This document shows positions 37,958 to 45,857 of a DNA stretch of 64,000 nt, in pieces. The DNA is from JBBSBL01 sp038251325 (GTDB lineage Bacteria; Actinomycetota; Thermoleophilia; Solirubrobacterales; Solirubrobacteraceae). The DNA lies in contig JBBSBL010000009.1 in assembly GCA_038251325.1 (NCBI GenBank), forward strand, positions 1-64,000, given 5' to 3'. The notes beneath the pieces were generated by a model. It was not told where the DNA came from. It saw nothing but the letters and a program-made list of their open reading frames with translations, and did not search any database. How positions within the stretch are numbered: position 1 is the stretch's first letter; each line of letters opens with the position of its first letter. Position numbers and translations under genes: made by a program.

Positions 37958-39430
37958 ATGAGCACGATCACCCCCTCGCGCGAGCGGGCCGTCGTCGACG
38001 CGGTGCCCAAGCGGCTGCTGATCGGCGGCGAGTGGCGCGACGCCACGGGCGGCGCCACCCTCGATGTCGAGGACCCCTCCACCGCCACCCCGCTCTGTCC
38101 CGTGGCCGACGCGACGCCCGCCGACGGCGTCGCCGCGCTCGACGCCGCGGTCGCGGCCCAGGCCGACTGGGCCGCGCACCCCCCGCGCGAGCGCGGCGAG
38201 ATCCTGCGCCGCGCCTACGAGGCGATCGTCGCCCGCGCCGACGACCTCGCGCTCCTCATGACGCTCGAGATGGGCAAGCCGGTCGCCGAGTCCCGCGCGG
38301 AGATCGTCTACGCCGCAGACTTCCTGCGCTGGTTCAGCGAGCAGGCGGTGCGGATCGAGGGGCGCTTCGCCGCGACGCCGAACGGAAAGGGCCGGCTGCT
38401 GACCATGCGCCAGCCCGTCGGCCCGTGCCTGCTCATCACGCCGTGGAACTTCCCGATGGCGATGGGCACGCGGAAGATCGGGCCGGCCGTCGCCGCAGGC
38501 TGCACGATGGTCGTCAAGCCGGCCCAGCAGACGCCGCTCTCGATGCTCGCCCTGGCCGAGATCCTCGGCGAGGCCGGGCTGCCCGACGGCGTGCTGAACG
38601 TCATCACCACCCACTCGACGGCCGACGTGATGGCCCCGCTCATCGCGGACCCGCGCGCGCGGAAGCTCTCCTTCACGGGCTCGACCGAGGTCGGGCGCAA
38701 GCTCATCGCCCAGTCGGCGGAGAACGTGCTGCGCGTCTCGATGGAGCTCGGCGGCAACGCGCCGTTCCTCGTGTTCGACGACGCGGACCTCGACGCCGCG
38801 GTCGAGGGCGCGGTGATCGCGAAGATGCGCAACGTCGGCGAGGCGTGCACGGCCGCCAACCGCTTCCTCGTCCAGCGCGGCGTGGCCGGTGCGTTCACCG
38901 AGCGCCTGGCCGAGCGGCTGGGCGCGATGTCCGTCGGCCGCGGCACCGAGGACGGCGTCGAGGTGGGTCCGCTGATCGACGGCCGCCAGCGGGACAGCGT
39001 CGCGGAGATGGTCGAGGAGGCCGTCGGCCGCGGCGCGCGGACCGTGGTCGGCGGCTCCGCCCCCGACGGCGAGGGCTACTACTACACGCCCACCGTGCTC
39101 GCCGACGTGCCACTGGAGGCCCGCGTCCTGCGCGAGGAGATCTTCGGCCCGGTCGCGCCCGTCGCGGTCTTCGACGACGAGCAAGAAATCGTCGCGGCGG
39201 CCAACGACACCGAGTACGGCCTCGTCGCCTACGTCTTCACCCGCGACCTCCAGCGCGCGCTCCGCGTCGTCGAGGGCCTTCAGACCGGGATGGTCGGGCT
39301 CAACCAGGGGATCGTCTCCAACGCGGCGGCGCCGTTCGGCGGCGTCAAGCAGTCCGGCTACGGCCGGGAGGGCGGCGTCGAGGGGATCGGCGAGTACCTC
39401 GAGACGAAGTACGTCGCCGTGGCGACGTAG
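37958..39430 (+). CDS. gabD: Succinate-semialdehyde dehydrogenase-type aldehyde dehydrogenase
   Basis: NAD(P)-dependent aldehyde dehydrogenase of 490 residues, most like succinate-semialdehyde dehydrogenase of the GABA pathway. It has the cofactor region TPWNFPMAMGTRKIGPAVAA, FTGSTEVGRKL, the general-base MELGGNAPFLVF, the catalytic cysteine in GEACTAANRF and the C-terminal PFGGVKQSGYGREGG. Substrate assignment is by resemblance. ATG 37958 has TAGCGT ending 7 bases upstream. A mobile-element-like segment begins 2 bases after its TAG stop. Confidence 0.86.
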   Translation: MSTITPSRERAVVDAVPKRLLIGGEWRDATGGATLDVEDPSTATPLCPVADATPADGVAALDAAVAAQADWAAHPPRERGEILRRAYEAIVARADDLALLMTLEMGKPVAESRAEIVYAADFLRWFSEQAVRIEGRFAATPNGKGRLLTMRQPVGPCLLITPWNFPMAMGTRKIGPAVAAGCTMVVKPAQQTPLSMLALAEILGEAGLPDGVLNVITTHSTADVMAPLIADPRARKLSFTGSTEVGRKLIAQSAENVLRVSMELGGNAPFLVFDDADLDAAVEGAVIAKMRNVGEACTAANRFLVQRGVAGAFTERLAERLGAMSVGRGTEDGVEVGPLIDGRQRDSVAEMVEEAVGRGARTVVGGSAPDGEGYYYTPTVLADVPLEARVLREEIFGPVAPVAVFDDEQEIVAAANDTEYGLVAYVFTRDLQRALRVVEGLQTGMVGLNQGIVSNAAAPFGGVKQSGYGREGGVEGIGEYLETKYVAVAT

Positions 39431-39432
39431 AG
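39419..39432 (+). repeat. Left 14-bp direct repeat flanking the inverted-repeat element
   Basis: GTGGCGACGTAGAG, the last codons of the aldehyde dehydrogenase and its stop. It recurs as GTGGCGACGTGGAG at 41187-41200, directly outside the other end of the element, with one mismatch. Together they look like a target-site duplication. The left copy is part of the 20-bp palindrome TACGTCGCCGTGGCGACGTA (39410-39429). Confidence 0.7.
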
Positions 39433-39470
39433 GGGAGTAAGGGAGCGCCCCAAAGTCGGACGCTGACCCG
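39433..39470 (+). repeat. Left 38-bp terminal inverted repeat
   Basis: Begins GGGAGTAAGGGAGCGCCCC and ends GACGCTGACCCG. All 38 bases are found in reverse complement at 41149-41186. A diverged direct copy of its middle (GAGCGCCCGGAATTCGGACG) lies at 39501-39520, like a subterminal binding site. Confidence 0.9.
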
Positions 39471-39478
39471 GCGCTCCC
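39441..39478 (+). terminator. Hairpin after the aldehyde dehydrogenase
   Basis: GGGAGCGCC (39441-39449) and GGCGCTCCC (39470-39478) form a 9-bp stem around a 20-base loop, starting 10 bases after the stop. There is no T-run. It lies inside the left end of the element and could terminate transcription from gabD or mark the end for recombination. Confidence 0.4.
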
Positions 39479-39661
39479 GGCCCCCCGGGACGCAACGTGA
39501 GAGCGCCCGGAATTCGGACGGCCTCATTGCCGCTCCTCGTCCAAACGAGAAGTGGCACGAGGAGCAGGCCATGTGGCGTCCGGTCGCCCGCCGGGACCCC
39601 GCCGTGGCCAACGACATCACGCCTGGTCGTAGACGCGGGGAGGACGCAGGGCGGGCTGGCG

Positions 39662-39675
39662 ACAGTACGTACTGT
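39662..39675 (+). promoter_or_regulatory. 14-bp perfect palindrome before the PRC-barrel gene
   Basis: ACAGTACGTACTGT ends 7 bases before ATG 39683, the place of a ribosome binding site. It is AT-richer than its surroundings and could be an operator or an RNA hairpin over the start. I recognise no known regulator site. Confidence 0.45.
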
Positions 39676-39682
39676 GCGCTGG

Positions 39683-40054
39683 ATGGATGAAGGTCGTCCG
39701 ATCGCCTACGAGGTGCTGGATCAGGGTGTTCCGGTCTTCGCGTCGAGTGGCGAGCAGGTGGGAACGGTCGACCACGTCATCTCCGCTCCCGCGGAAGACA
39801 TCCTCCACGGGATCGTGATGCGGGCGGAAGGAGGCCGGCGCTTTGTGGCCGCCGACCAAGTCGCCTCGGTGCACGAGCACGGGGTGGGCCTGCGCATCGA
39901 TGCCGCGGCGGCTGCGGCGCTGCCCGAACCGCATGGCGGGGCGCCGGCATGGCGCTTCCGTGACCCGGGCGTCAAGCCAAGCCGCTGGACGCACATCCTG
40001 GACTTGGTGAGCGGCAGGGATTCGCGCCGCCGGGACTGGACGGAGCAGGACTAG
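39683..40054 (+). CDS. PRC-barrel-like protein carried by the inverted-repeat element
   Basis: A 123-residue soluble protein. The segment GVPVFASSGEQVGTVDHVI to FVAADQVASVHEHGVGLRID has the strand pattern of PRC-barrel domains, which bind proteins or RNA and often occur in stress-related actinobacterial proteins. The C-terminal 35 residues are charged (SGRDSRRRDWTEQD). I use ATG 39683 (MDEGRPIAYEVL); the frame upstream is open but low in coding character. It is cargo of the 1754-bp element. Confidence 0.7.
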   Translation: MDEGRPIAYEVLDQGVPVFASSGEQVGTVDHVISAPAEDILHGIVMRAEGGRRFVAADQVASVHEHGVGLRIDAAAAAALPEPHGGAPAWRFRDPGVKPSRWTHILDLVSGRDSRRRDWTEQD

Positions 40055-40256
40055 GACAACCGCGCCGGGCCGCCGCCGCTCGACTCTGGCGGGCAGCCGA
40101 CCGGGGCACACCGCGCCACCGGTGCCTCGACGGTCGAAGCGACGGTCGCGGCTCCCTATCCCATCGCCGTCTCGGCCCGTCCGGCTATCCCGGTGGATGG
40201 CCGAAGCGGGTCAGGTGTCCAGACCGGCGGCCCAGATGGGGAGGTTCGGGTTCGAC

Positions 40257-40784
40257 CTAAGCGTTGGCAGCGCAGCGGGTGAGCCCGTAGGGGTGCGCCA
40301 GCTTCGCGAAGTTGGCGAACGGATGGCTGTTGCCCGTCAGTAGCGCTGGGTTGCTCTTCACGTGATTGAGGTCTGTTTGAGCGACATCGAGCATCTTCGT
40401 GATGGTGGCCTGGTCTGCGGATCGCGCACCGAGGGCCCTTATCACGTTGATCTGGTGCTGGATTACAGGCGCGAACGCGGTGTTCACGTAGGCCGTGAAC
40501 TGCGCATGGGTCGGGGCATGGTTGCCGGCTGCGGCGAAAGTCTTCCCCGCGGCGGCGACTTTCTGGTTGCCCTGTGCGCAGATCGCGTTGCCATACGCGA
40601 GGACCTGAGCCTTCGTGAACGGCTTCGTGGCGGTGCTCGCAGTGCCACCGCTACTACTGCCGCACCCCGCAGCAACCAGACCGACGGCCAAAGTCGCTGC
40701 GAGCGCGACGACTCCGGTCAGCCTGCTCGGGCGCGGAACGGGTGTGGTCGCGCACGTGCGGTTGAGACGAAGTCGGTCCCGCAT
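40257..40784 (-). CDS. Putative lipoprotein carried by the inverted-repeat element
   Basis: A 175-residue exported lipoprotein: a basic N-terminus, hydrophobic helix and lipobox VAAGC, then a Ser/Gly/Thr spacer and a helical domain beginning PFTKAQVLAYGNAICAQGNQ with one further Cys near the C-terminus (LTRCAANA), possibly forming a disulfide with CAQ. GGAGGA stands 5 bases before ATG 40784. Codon use is less GC-biased than the chromosome around it. Function not recognised; periplasmic helical lipoproteins of this size are frequent in this group. Confidence 0.75.
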   Translation of the reverse strand: MRDRLRLNRTCATTPVPRPSRLTGVVALAATLAVGLVAAGCGSSSGGTASTATKPFTKAQVLAYGNAICAQGNQKVAAAGKTFAAAGNHAPTHAQFTAYVNTAFAPVIQHQINVIRALGARSADQATITKMLDVAQTDLNHVKSNPALLTGNSHPFANFAKLAHPYGLTRCAANA

Positions 40785-41148
40785 CTGGCTCCTCCAAGGT
40801 TGGGGCAGACGCCGACTCTCCACTCAATCTCCAGCCGAGCCCGGCGAGTCTGAAACACGAACCCTAGTCGAGTTCCCACGAGGCCGCGGCTACACCGCGT
40901 CGACGACTGCCGTTCCTCGCCACGCAACTCGGGCAGCAACGTCGCCGGGGGCACAATGTGCGCAACCGGCCGCGACGTTTGCTCCGCTGGACGAAGCAAG
41001 AGGCGGACTGAGGTGCCGCTCGCTCGTGCCGTGGTGTTGTGGGCTTGCGGCGACGGCCGAGCGACTTCGGCTGGTTCCGGCCGCGCCCGCCATCACGGCT
41101 GCGGCGATCGAGGCGATCCGTCGGACGCCGACCTTGCCGGCCCCATCT
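40785..41148. other. Stretch without a recognisable gene inside the element
   Basis: I find no coding frame I would support here. The sequence between the lipoprotein start and the right inverted repeat has irregular codon use in all frames, and probably holds the lipoprotein promoter near 40790-40870. Confidence 0.5.
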
Positions 41149-41186
41149 CGGGTCAGCGTCCGACTTTGGGGCGCTCCCTTACTCCC
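41149..41186 (-). repeat. Right 38-bp terminal inverted repeat
   Basis: Begins CGGGTCAGCGTCCGAC and ends CCCTTACTCCC on the plus strand; it is the exact reverse complement of 39433-39470. Confidence 0.9.
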
Positions 41187-41200
41187 GTGGCGACGTGGAG
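41187..41200 (+). repeat. Right 14-bp direct repeat flanking the inverted-repeat element
   Basis: GTGGCGACGTGGAG, matching 39419-39432 at 13 of 14 positions and touching the right inverted repeat directly. The next 105 bases lead to the following gene's GTG and hold no other gene. Confidence 0.7.
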
Positions 41201-41305
41201 ACACGCGCCTGTCCTTCGGCGCGTTGACTTCGCGCGTGGGGTCGGGTTAGGGTCGCCCGACTGACCGGCATTTCTGGTCATCGCCACGATCGGGAGCGTG
41301 CTCTG

Positions 41306-44300
41306 GTGAGAACGTCGCGTACGGCAGGCGTCCTCCGCGCTTCACGGCAGCGCGGCCCCGTCCTGCTCCTGGCGACGCTCGTCGCGCTCGTGGCGCTGGC
41401 CGTGCTCCCGGTCGGCGCGATGGCCGCACCCGGCCGGCTGGATCCGTCGTTCGGTAGCGCGGGCAAGGCCTTGATCGACTTCGGCGGCAGCGACGGGGCG
41501 TGGGCGGTGGCGGCCCAACCATCCGACGGCAAGCTCGTGCTTGCCGGTGAGACCTCGGCGGGCGCGAAGCCGAATGACTTCGCCGTCGTCCGGCTGAACG
41601 CCAACGGCTCGCCCGACGCGTCCTTCGGCGTGGGAGGCAAGAAGACGATCGACTTCGGCGGCGACGACCGGGCGTTCGCGGTTGCGCTTCAGCCTGACGG
41701 AAAGATCGTCGTCGCCGGACAGACGTCCTCCGGAGGTGCCACGACGTTCGCGGTCGCGCGGTTGAACCCCGACGGCTCGCTCGACGGCTCATTTGGGCCA
41801 CTGGGCGACGGCAAGTCTCCCATCAGCATCCCTAACACGAAGGGTGTGGCCACATCCGTGCTGGTGCGGCCCGACGGCGAGATCATCGTCGTTGGAACCA
41901 CCACGGTGCCGAACAGCCAGGCCGACTTCACCGCGGTATGGCTCTCTCCGAACGGCCTCGTCGACTCGTTGGTCGGCGACACCGGGGTCAAGGTCGTCGA
42001 CTTCGGCGCGGATGACAACGCCCGCGGGGCGACGCTCCAGGCCGATGGCAAGATCGTCATCGCCGGCGACTCGACGGCGGGCGCCGGCGGGCACGACTTC
42101 GCCGCCGCGCGGCTGAATCCAAATGGCTCGGTCGACTCGGCGTTCGGCACCGGTGGCAAGGTCACGGTCGACTTCGGCGGAGATGACGGTGCCGATGCCG
42201 CGGTGGTGCAGCCCGACGGCAAGGTCCTTCTCACCGGCGACACGACCGCGGCCGCAGATGCCGGCGATCTGGCGGTCGCGCGACTCAACGCAAACGGCAG
42301 CGTCGATACCTCGTTCGGGGCCGGCGGGAAGTCGACCTTCAACTTCGGCGGGCAAGATCTGGGGCGGGCCGCCGCGCTGCAGCCGGACGGTGCCATCATC
42401 CTCGCGGGTGGTACGGCCAGCGCCGGCGGGGAGGACTTCACGATCGCCCGGTTGAGCCCGGCGGGCGGGCTCGACGGTTCGTTCGGGACCGGCGGCAAGG
42501 CGACCGTCGACTTCGGCGGCGTCGACGTGGCGCGTGCCGTCCTGCTGCGGCCCGACGGCACGATCGTCGCCGCGGGGGTTGGCGGAGCCGGCGATTTCGC
42601 GGTCGCTCGTCTTCTCGGCGGTGGCGGCGGCCCGGGTCCCCTCCCACCCCCCAATGCCCGGCAGTGCCGGGCCAGCGTGCTGGCGCTGGTGCGCGGCGCC
42701 TTCCGCTGCGTGCGGGTTTCCGGCCTCGATGACAGGCTGCTGCCCGGCAGGGCGGATGTGCCGGGATATCGTTCCGCGGGCGGCGGGTCCCGCGTGGCGC
42801 GGGCCGCGCTGAGCGACCCGGTTTCGCGTGCGCTGCGCAGGGGGCGGGCGCAGGGTGCGGCGTTCCGGGCTCGCGGCCGCGGGCTCTCGAACGGCGTCTT
42901 CTCGTTCTCGTCCTCCGCCCGGGCCGCATCCGGGCTGCGGGCTCTGGCGCATGGCCGCCGCCGCGTTGCTCTGGGCCGAGGCGTGCGCGGGCTGCTGCGC
43001 GTGCGCTCGACCCGGAAGACGACCGACGTCGCCATCGCGTTCCGGACGGGGCGGGCCATCGGGGCCGTCCGCCTTCGAGCCCGCGGTCGCCGCGCCGGGG
43101 CACGCGCGGCCGTCGTCGCCTACGCGCGGCAGCTCGCCGGCCGCCTGCGGCGGGTGCTGGCCCTCACGGCGTGGCAGCGGACGGTCGACGGCATCGGGCC
43201 GGATGGCTCGATCACCCCGAAGCTCGCGCTGCAGGCGTTCGCGATCGTCTACGGACCGCTGCCCGGCGTGCGGCGGCCGGCGGGACCGGCGGGAGGCCCG
43301 CCGGACGGGACGTCGGCGATCCTGATGGTCTATCGCGTCTGGGATCGGCTGAGCGCCGCGCAACACCGCGCCATCGATCGCTATCTCGGCGCGCCGCACG
43401 ACGCGAGCTCCCCTCGGTCGGCCCGCCCCTCCGCCGAACCAGTCCTCACCCCCAGTCCCCGCTACCAGGCCATCGCCGAGAAGTACAACGGGATCTACCG
43501 CGCCAAGCTGCCCAGCGCCCAGCCCGTGACCGTCCAGGCGTTCACGGTTCCCGTGGCCATCGGCAAGAACGGCACGGCCCTGATGGACTCGCTGCCCGTC
43601 GACGCGAGTGGTCGAGAGAACAGCCGCCGGCCGGCCTACTGCCGGGTCCGCGTCGGACCGAGGGGCCAGGCCAATGCTGACCCGGAGCGGCTCATGGCGC
43701 ACGAGCTGGTCCACTGCTACCAGTTCGCCCTGAACCCGAATTGGCGGAGCCTCAAGCAGTGGATCATGGACGGCATGGCCGAATGGGGCGCGGAGACCGT
43801 CACCGGGCGGGACAGCATCAACTGGCTCGCCGGCTACATGTCGACGCCGACCAAGCCGCTGTTCCAGCGCACCTATGACGCGATCGGCTTCTTTGGCCAC
43901 GCCGACGAGGTCGCGGGGCGAGGCAGCCTGTGGGCGAAGATCCCGGGCATCCTGACGGCGGGCGGCGACGCCGCCTCGTATGCCACCGCGGGCGGGACGA
44001 GCCCCGCGTTCGTCGGCACCTGGGCCTCCGCGCCCTGGCGCTTTCCCGCCGCCGGAGAAGCCTGGCATCAGACCGACCCCCTGGCGCTTGGGACCAACGC
44101 CCCGACCCTGCCGTTCACGACCGTGACGGACGATGCCAATCTTCGCTCCCAGCCGTACGCGCTCGGTGAATACACCGTGATCGCCAACGGCGAGCGACCC
44201 CTCGTGCAGGTCGTCGGCAACGACGTGACACGAGCTGGGACTACCCGACGCGACTTCGGCGTGGTGAACGGGTCGCAGTGGTTCTGCCTCGGGATGTGTA

Positions 44301-44911
44301 AGTGCCCGCCCAACGAGGAAGGCACGGTCCCTCCGCATGAATCGGTCGTGAACGCGGCGCTGGACTTGGCGGTCACCGGCGGCGCCGCCGCGGGTCAGGA
44401 TCAGATCCTCTACCACTCGATGAAGGAGTTCTGCAAGGGGAAGAAGCCGAAGGAGCCCTCGAGCGGCGGCGGCGGACGCGGCGGCGGGCCGGGCCTGGAG
44501 GTGCGCGGCCTGACGAGTGGCTCCCCCATCCTGGGGCGCATCACGAGCGGCTCGTGCGGCTTCGTGGGCAAGGGCTTCCGCGCCGTGGGCAGCGGCAGCG
44601 GCTACCGCTTCGAGATGCGCATCACCGGGGCCAGGCGGCCGGGGCAGTACACGATCCCGAACAACAACTCCGCGACGTATGTGAAGCTGAGGAGCGGAGG
44701 GAAGAGCTACTCCACGATCGGACGCAACACCACGGTCCTGGGCGTCACCGGTCCCAGAGACGCCGGCCTCGCGATCATCCAGAAGCGGCGCGTCCGCGTG
44801 GGCAAGCGCACCGTGGTGCGCTACCGGATCGCCGTGGGCATCGACGACCTCGTCAGCGGCGGAAAGCCCGGAGTCGCACTCCTCCCGGGGCGGGGCGGCC
44901 TCGCGTGCTGA
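41306..44911 (+). CDS. Large secreted protein: seven delta-60 repeats joined to a HELVH metallopeptidase-like domain
   Basis: A 1201-residue exported protein. After a signal peptide (residues about 1-41) come seven delta-60 repeats (about 45-445), each with a LDPSFGxxGK start, a DFGG turn and a QPDGKIVVAG-FAVARLNPDG end, probably a beta-propeller. The middle region is arginine-rich. Residues 799-803 are HELVH, and Glu826 in IMDGMAEWG fits the third zinc ligand of gluzincin metallopeptidases. A Gly-rich hinge (SSGGGGRGGG) and a C-terminal beta domain (LEVRGLTSGSPILGRITSGS) end it. Start GTG 41306. The peptidase activity is inferred. Confidence 0.8.
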   Translation: MRTSRTAGVLRASRQRGPVLLLATLVALVALAVLPVGAMAAPGRLDPSFGSAGKALIDFGGSDGAWAVAAQPSDGKLVLAGETSAGAKPNDFAVVRLNANGSPDASFGVGGKKTIDFGGDDRAFAVALQPDGKIVVAGQTSSGGATTFAVARLNPDGSLDGSFGPLGDGKSPISIPNTKGVATSVLVRPDGEIIVVGTTTVPNSQADFTAVWLSPNGLVDSLVGDTGVKVVDFGADDNARGATLQADGKIVIAGDSTAGAGGHDFAAARLNPNGSVDSAFGTGGKVTVDFGGDDGADAAVVQPDGKVLLTGDTTAAADAGDLAVARLNANGSVDTSFGAGGKSTFNFGGQDLGRAAALQPDGAIILAGGTASAGGEDFTIARLSPAGGLDGSFGTGGKATVDFGGVDVARAVLLRPDGTIVAAGVGGAGDFAVARLLGGGGGPGPLPPPNARQCRASVLALVRGAFRCVRVSGLDDRLLPGRADVPGYRSAGGGSRVARAALSDPVSRALRRGRAQGAAFRARGRGLSNGVFSFSSSARAASGLRALAHGRRRVALGRGVRGLLRVRSTRKTTDVAIAFRTGRAIGAVRLRARGRRAGARAAVVAYARQLAGRLRRVLALTAWQRTVDGIGPDGSITPKLALQAFAIVYGPLPGVRRPAGPAGGPPDGTSAILMVYRVWDRLSAAQHRAIDRYLGAPHDASSPRSARPSAEPVLTPSPRYQAIAEKYNGIYRAKLPSAQPVTVQAFTVPVAIGKNGTALMDSLPVDASGRENSRRPAYCRVRVGPRGQANADPERLMAHELVHCYQFALNPNWRSLKQWIMDGMAEWGAETVTGRDSINWLAGYMSTPTKPLFQRTYDAIGFFGHADEVAGRGSLWAKIPGILTAGGDAASYATAGGTSPAFVGTWASAPWRFPAAGEAWHQTDPLALGTNAPTLPFTTVTDDANLRSQPYALGEYTVIANGERPLVQVVGNDVTRAGTTRRDFGVVNGSQWFCLGMCKCPPNEEGTVPPHESVVNAALDLAVTGGAAAGQDQILYHSMKEFCKGKKPKEPSSGGGGRGGGPGLEVRGLTSGSPILGRITSGSCGFVGKGFRAVGSGSGYRFEMRITGARRPGQYTIPNNNSATYVKLRSGGKSYSTIGRNTTVLGVTGPRDAGLAIIQKRRVRVGKRTVVRYRIAVGIDDLVSGGKPGVALLPGRGGLAC

Positions 44912-44932
44912 CCCCCCCGCGCGGGGGGGTCA
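44909..44932 (+). terminator. 24-bp perfect palindrome over the stop codon
   Basis: TGACCCCCCCGC followed by its exact complement GCGGGGGGGTCA, including the TGA stop of the 1201-residue gene. It folds into a very GC-rich hairpin without a T-run, a likely terminator in this genome type. Confidence 0.6.
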
Positions 44933-44956
44933 GGCCGACGGCGTAGCCTCGGTCTC

Positions 44957-45532
44957 ATGACCGCGCCGGGCCTGCCCCTCCCCACCGACGACGAGCTGAC
45001 GCCGGAGGCCCGCGAGGCGCTCGCCGCGCTCCCCCCGCTCAACGTCTTCCGCGCGCTGGCCGCGCTGCCGGCGAGCCTGCGCCCGTTCCTCGAGCTCGGC
45101 GGCTCCATCCTCGCCGGCTCCCACCTCACGGCGCCCGAGCGCGAGCTCGCGATCCTGCGCGTGGCCCACATGACGAACGCCGCGTACGAGCGCCAGCAGC
45201 ACGAGCAGCTCGGTCGCGCCGTCGGCCTCGACGACGCCCAGATCGCCGCGACGGCCACCGCCGCGCCCGGCGAGGTCCTGGACGCCGACGGGGCGCTCAT
45301 CTGCCGCGCCGCCGACGAGATCACCCGGGACGTGCGGCTCTCCGACACGGCGCTCGCGCTCGTGCTGGAGCGCTGGGACCGGGACGGCGCCGCCGAGCTG
45401 ATCCTCACCGTGGGCTACTACAACATGGTGAGCCGCTTCCTGGAGTCCACCCGCGTCCCGCTGGAGACGGAGCGCCTGCTGGCCGACACGACGCCGGACG
45501 CGATGGTCCGGGCGGGGCGCGAGCGGACCTGA
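44957..45532 (+). CDS. Carboxymuconolactone decarboxylase family protein
   Basis: A 191-residue all-helical protein of the CMD/AhpD superfamily. The core reads LTAPERELAILRVAHMTNAA then YERQQHEQLGRAVGLDD, with the conserved Glu and His of decarboxylase-type members. The CxxC pair of AhpD-type peroxidase partners is absent, so a thiol redox role is unlikely. TAGCCT ends 7 bases before ATG 44957. Substrate unknown. Confidence 0.86.
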   Translation: MTAPGLPLPTDDELTPEAREALAALPPLNVFRALAALPASLRPFLELGGSILAGSHLTAPERELAILRVAHMTNAAYERQQHEQLGRAVGLDDAQIAATATAAPGEVLDADGALICRAADEITRDVRLSDTALALVLERWDRDGAAELILTVGYYNMVSRFLESTRVPLETERLLADTTPDAMVRAGRERT

Positions 45533-45594
45533 GCTTCCTCCCCGCCCATCGAGAGCGCGCTCCACCCCACACCCGGCCGCGGCCCCGGCCGCCC

Positions 45595-45789
45595 TCAGTC
45601 GCCCGAACGCCCCGCGCCCGCCGCCCCGCGCGGCTCGTGGCCCGCGCAGACGCGCACGGGCAGCCGCGGGTAGCGGGGGTAGGCCGGGTCCGTGCGCGAG
45701 CGCTCGCAGAGCGAGAACACCGATCCGCGGCTGTTCGGGACCAGGCGCCCGTGGCGGCAGTCGTCGCAGAGGCCGGCCGGCGGGCGCAT
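45595..45789 (-). CDS. Small zinc-binding-type protein (four-cysteine)
   Basis: About 64 residues with LCDDCRHGRLVPNSRGSVFS, then LCERS and RVCAGH: four cysteines spaced like a small zinc finger. Short proteins of this kind recur in actinobacteria without assigned function. I start at ATG 45789 (MRPPAGLC); the in-frame GTG at 45807 adds six residues and cannot be excluded. It is convergent with the CMD gene and divergent from the ABC exporter genes. Confidence 0.65.
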   Translation of the reverse strand: MRPPAGLCDDCRHGRLVPNSRGSVFSLCERSRTDPAYPRYPRLPVRVCAGHEPRGAAGAGRSGD

Positions 45790-45857
45790 CCGTCCCCAGG
45801 ATCGCACGGCCCGTACCCGATGAGCGCCCGCCGCGCCCTTCCTATGCTTTCTGAAGC

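Larger units (their letters stand above)
39433..41186. mobile_element. 1754-bp transposase-less element bounded by 38-bp inverted repeats
   Basis: Perfect 38-bp inverted repeats lie at both ends, with 14-bp near-perfect direct repeats directly outside. Inside are a PRC-barrel-like gene (39683-40054, plus) and a lipoprotein gene (40257-40784, minus), both less GC-biased than neighbours. No transposase or recombinase is present on either strand, so movement would need an enzyme supplied in trans. The 202 bases at 40055-40256 show no gene. I cannot assign a known IS family; 38-bp ends recall Tn3, but the end sequence and the long flanking repeat do not match that family well. Confidence 0.7.

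Noticed and set aside
40890..41204. 104-codon minus-strand frame at the right end of the element
   Set aside because: It runs through the inverted repeat, has irregular codon use and low-complexity Ala/Ser composition, and lacks a ribosome binding site.
42000..42640. Repeated GACTTCGGCGG-type DNA in the delta-60 gene as a CRISPR or satellite array
   Set aside because: The repeats follow the protein repeats in frame and vary at third codon positions, so they are coding repeats.
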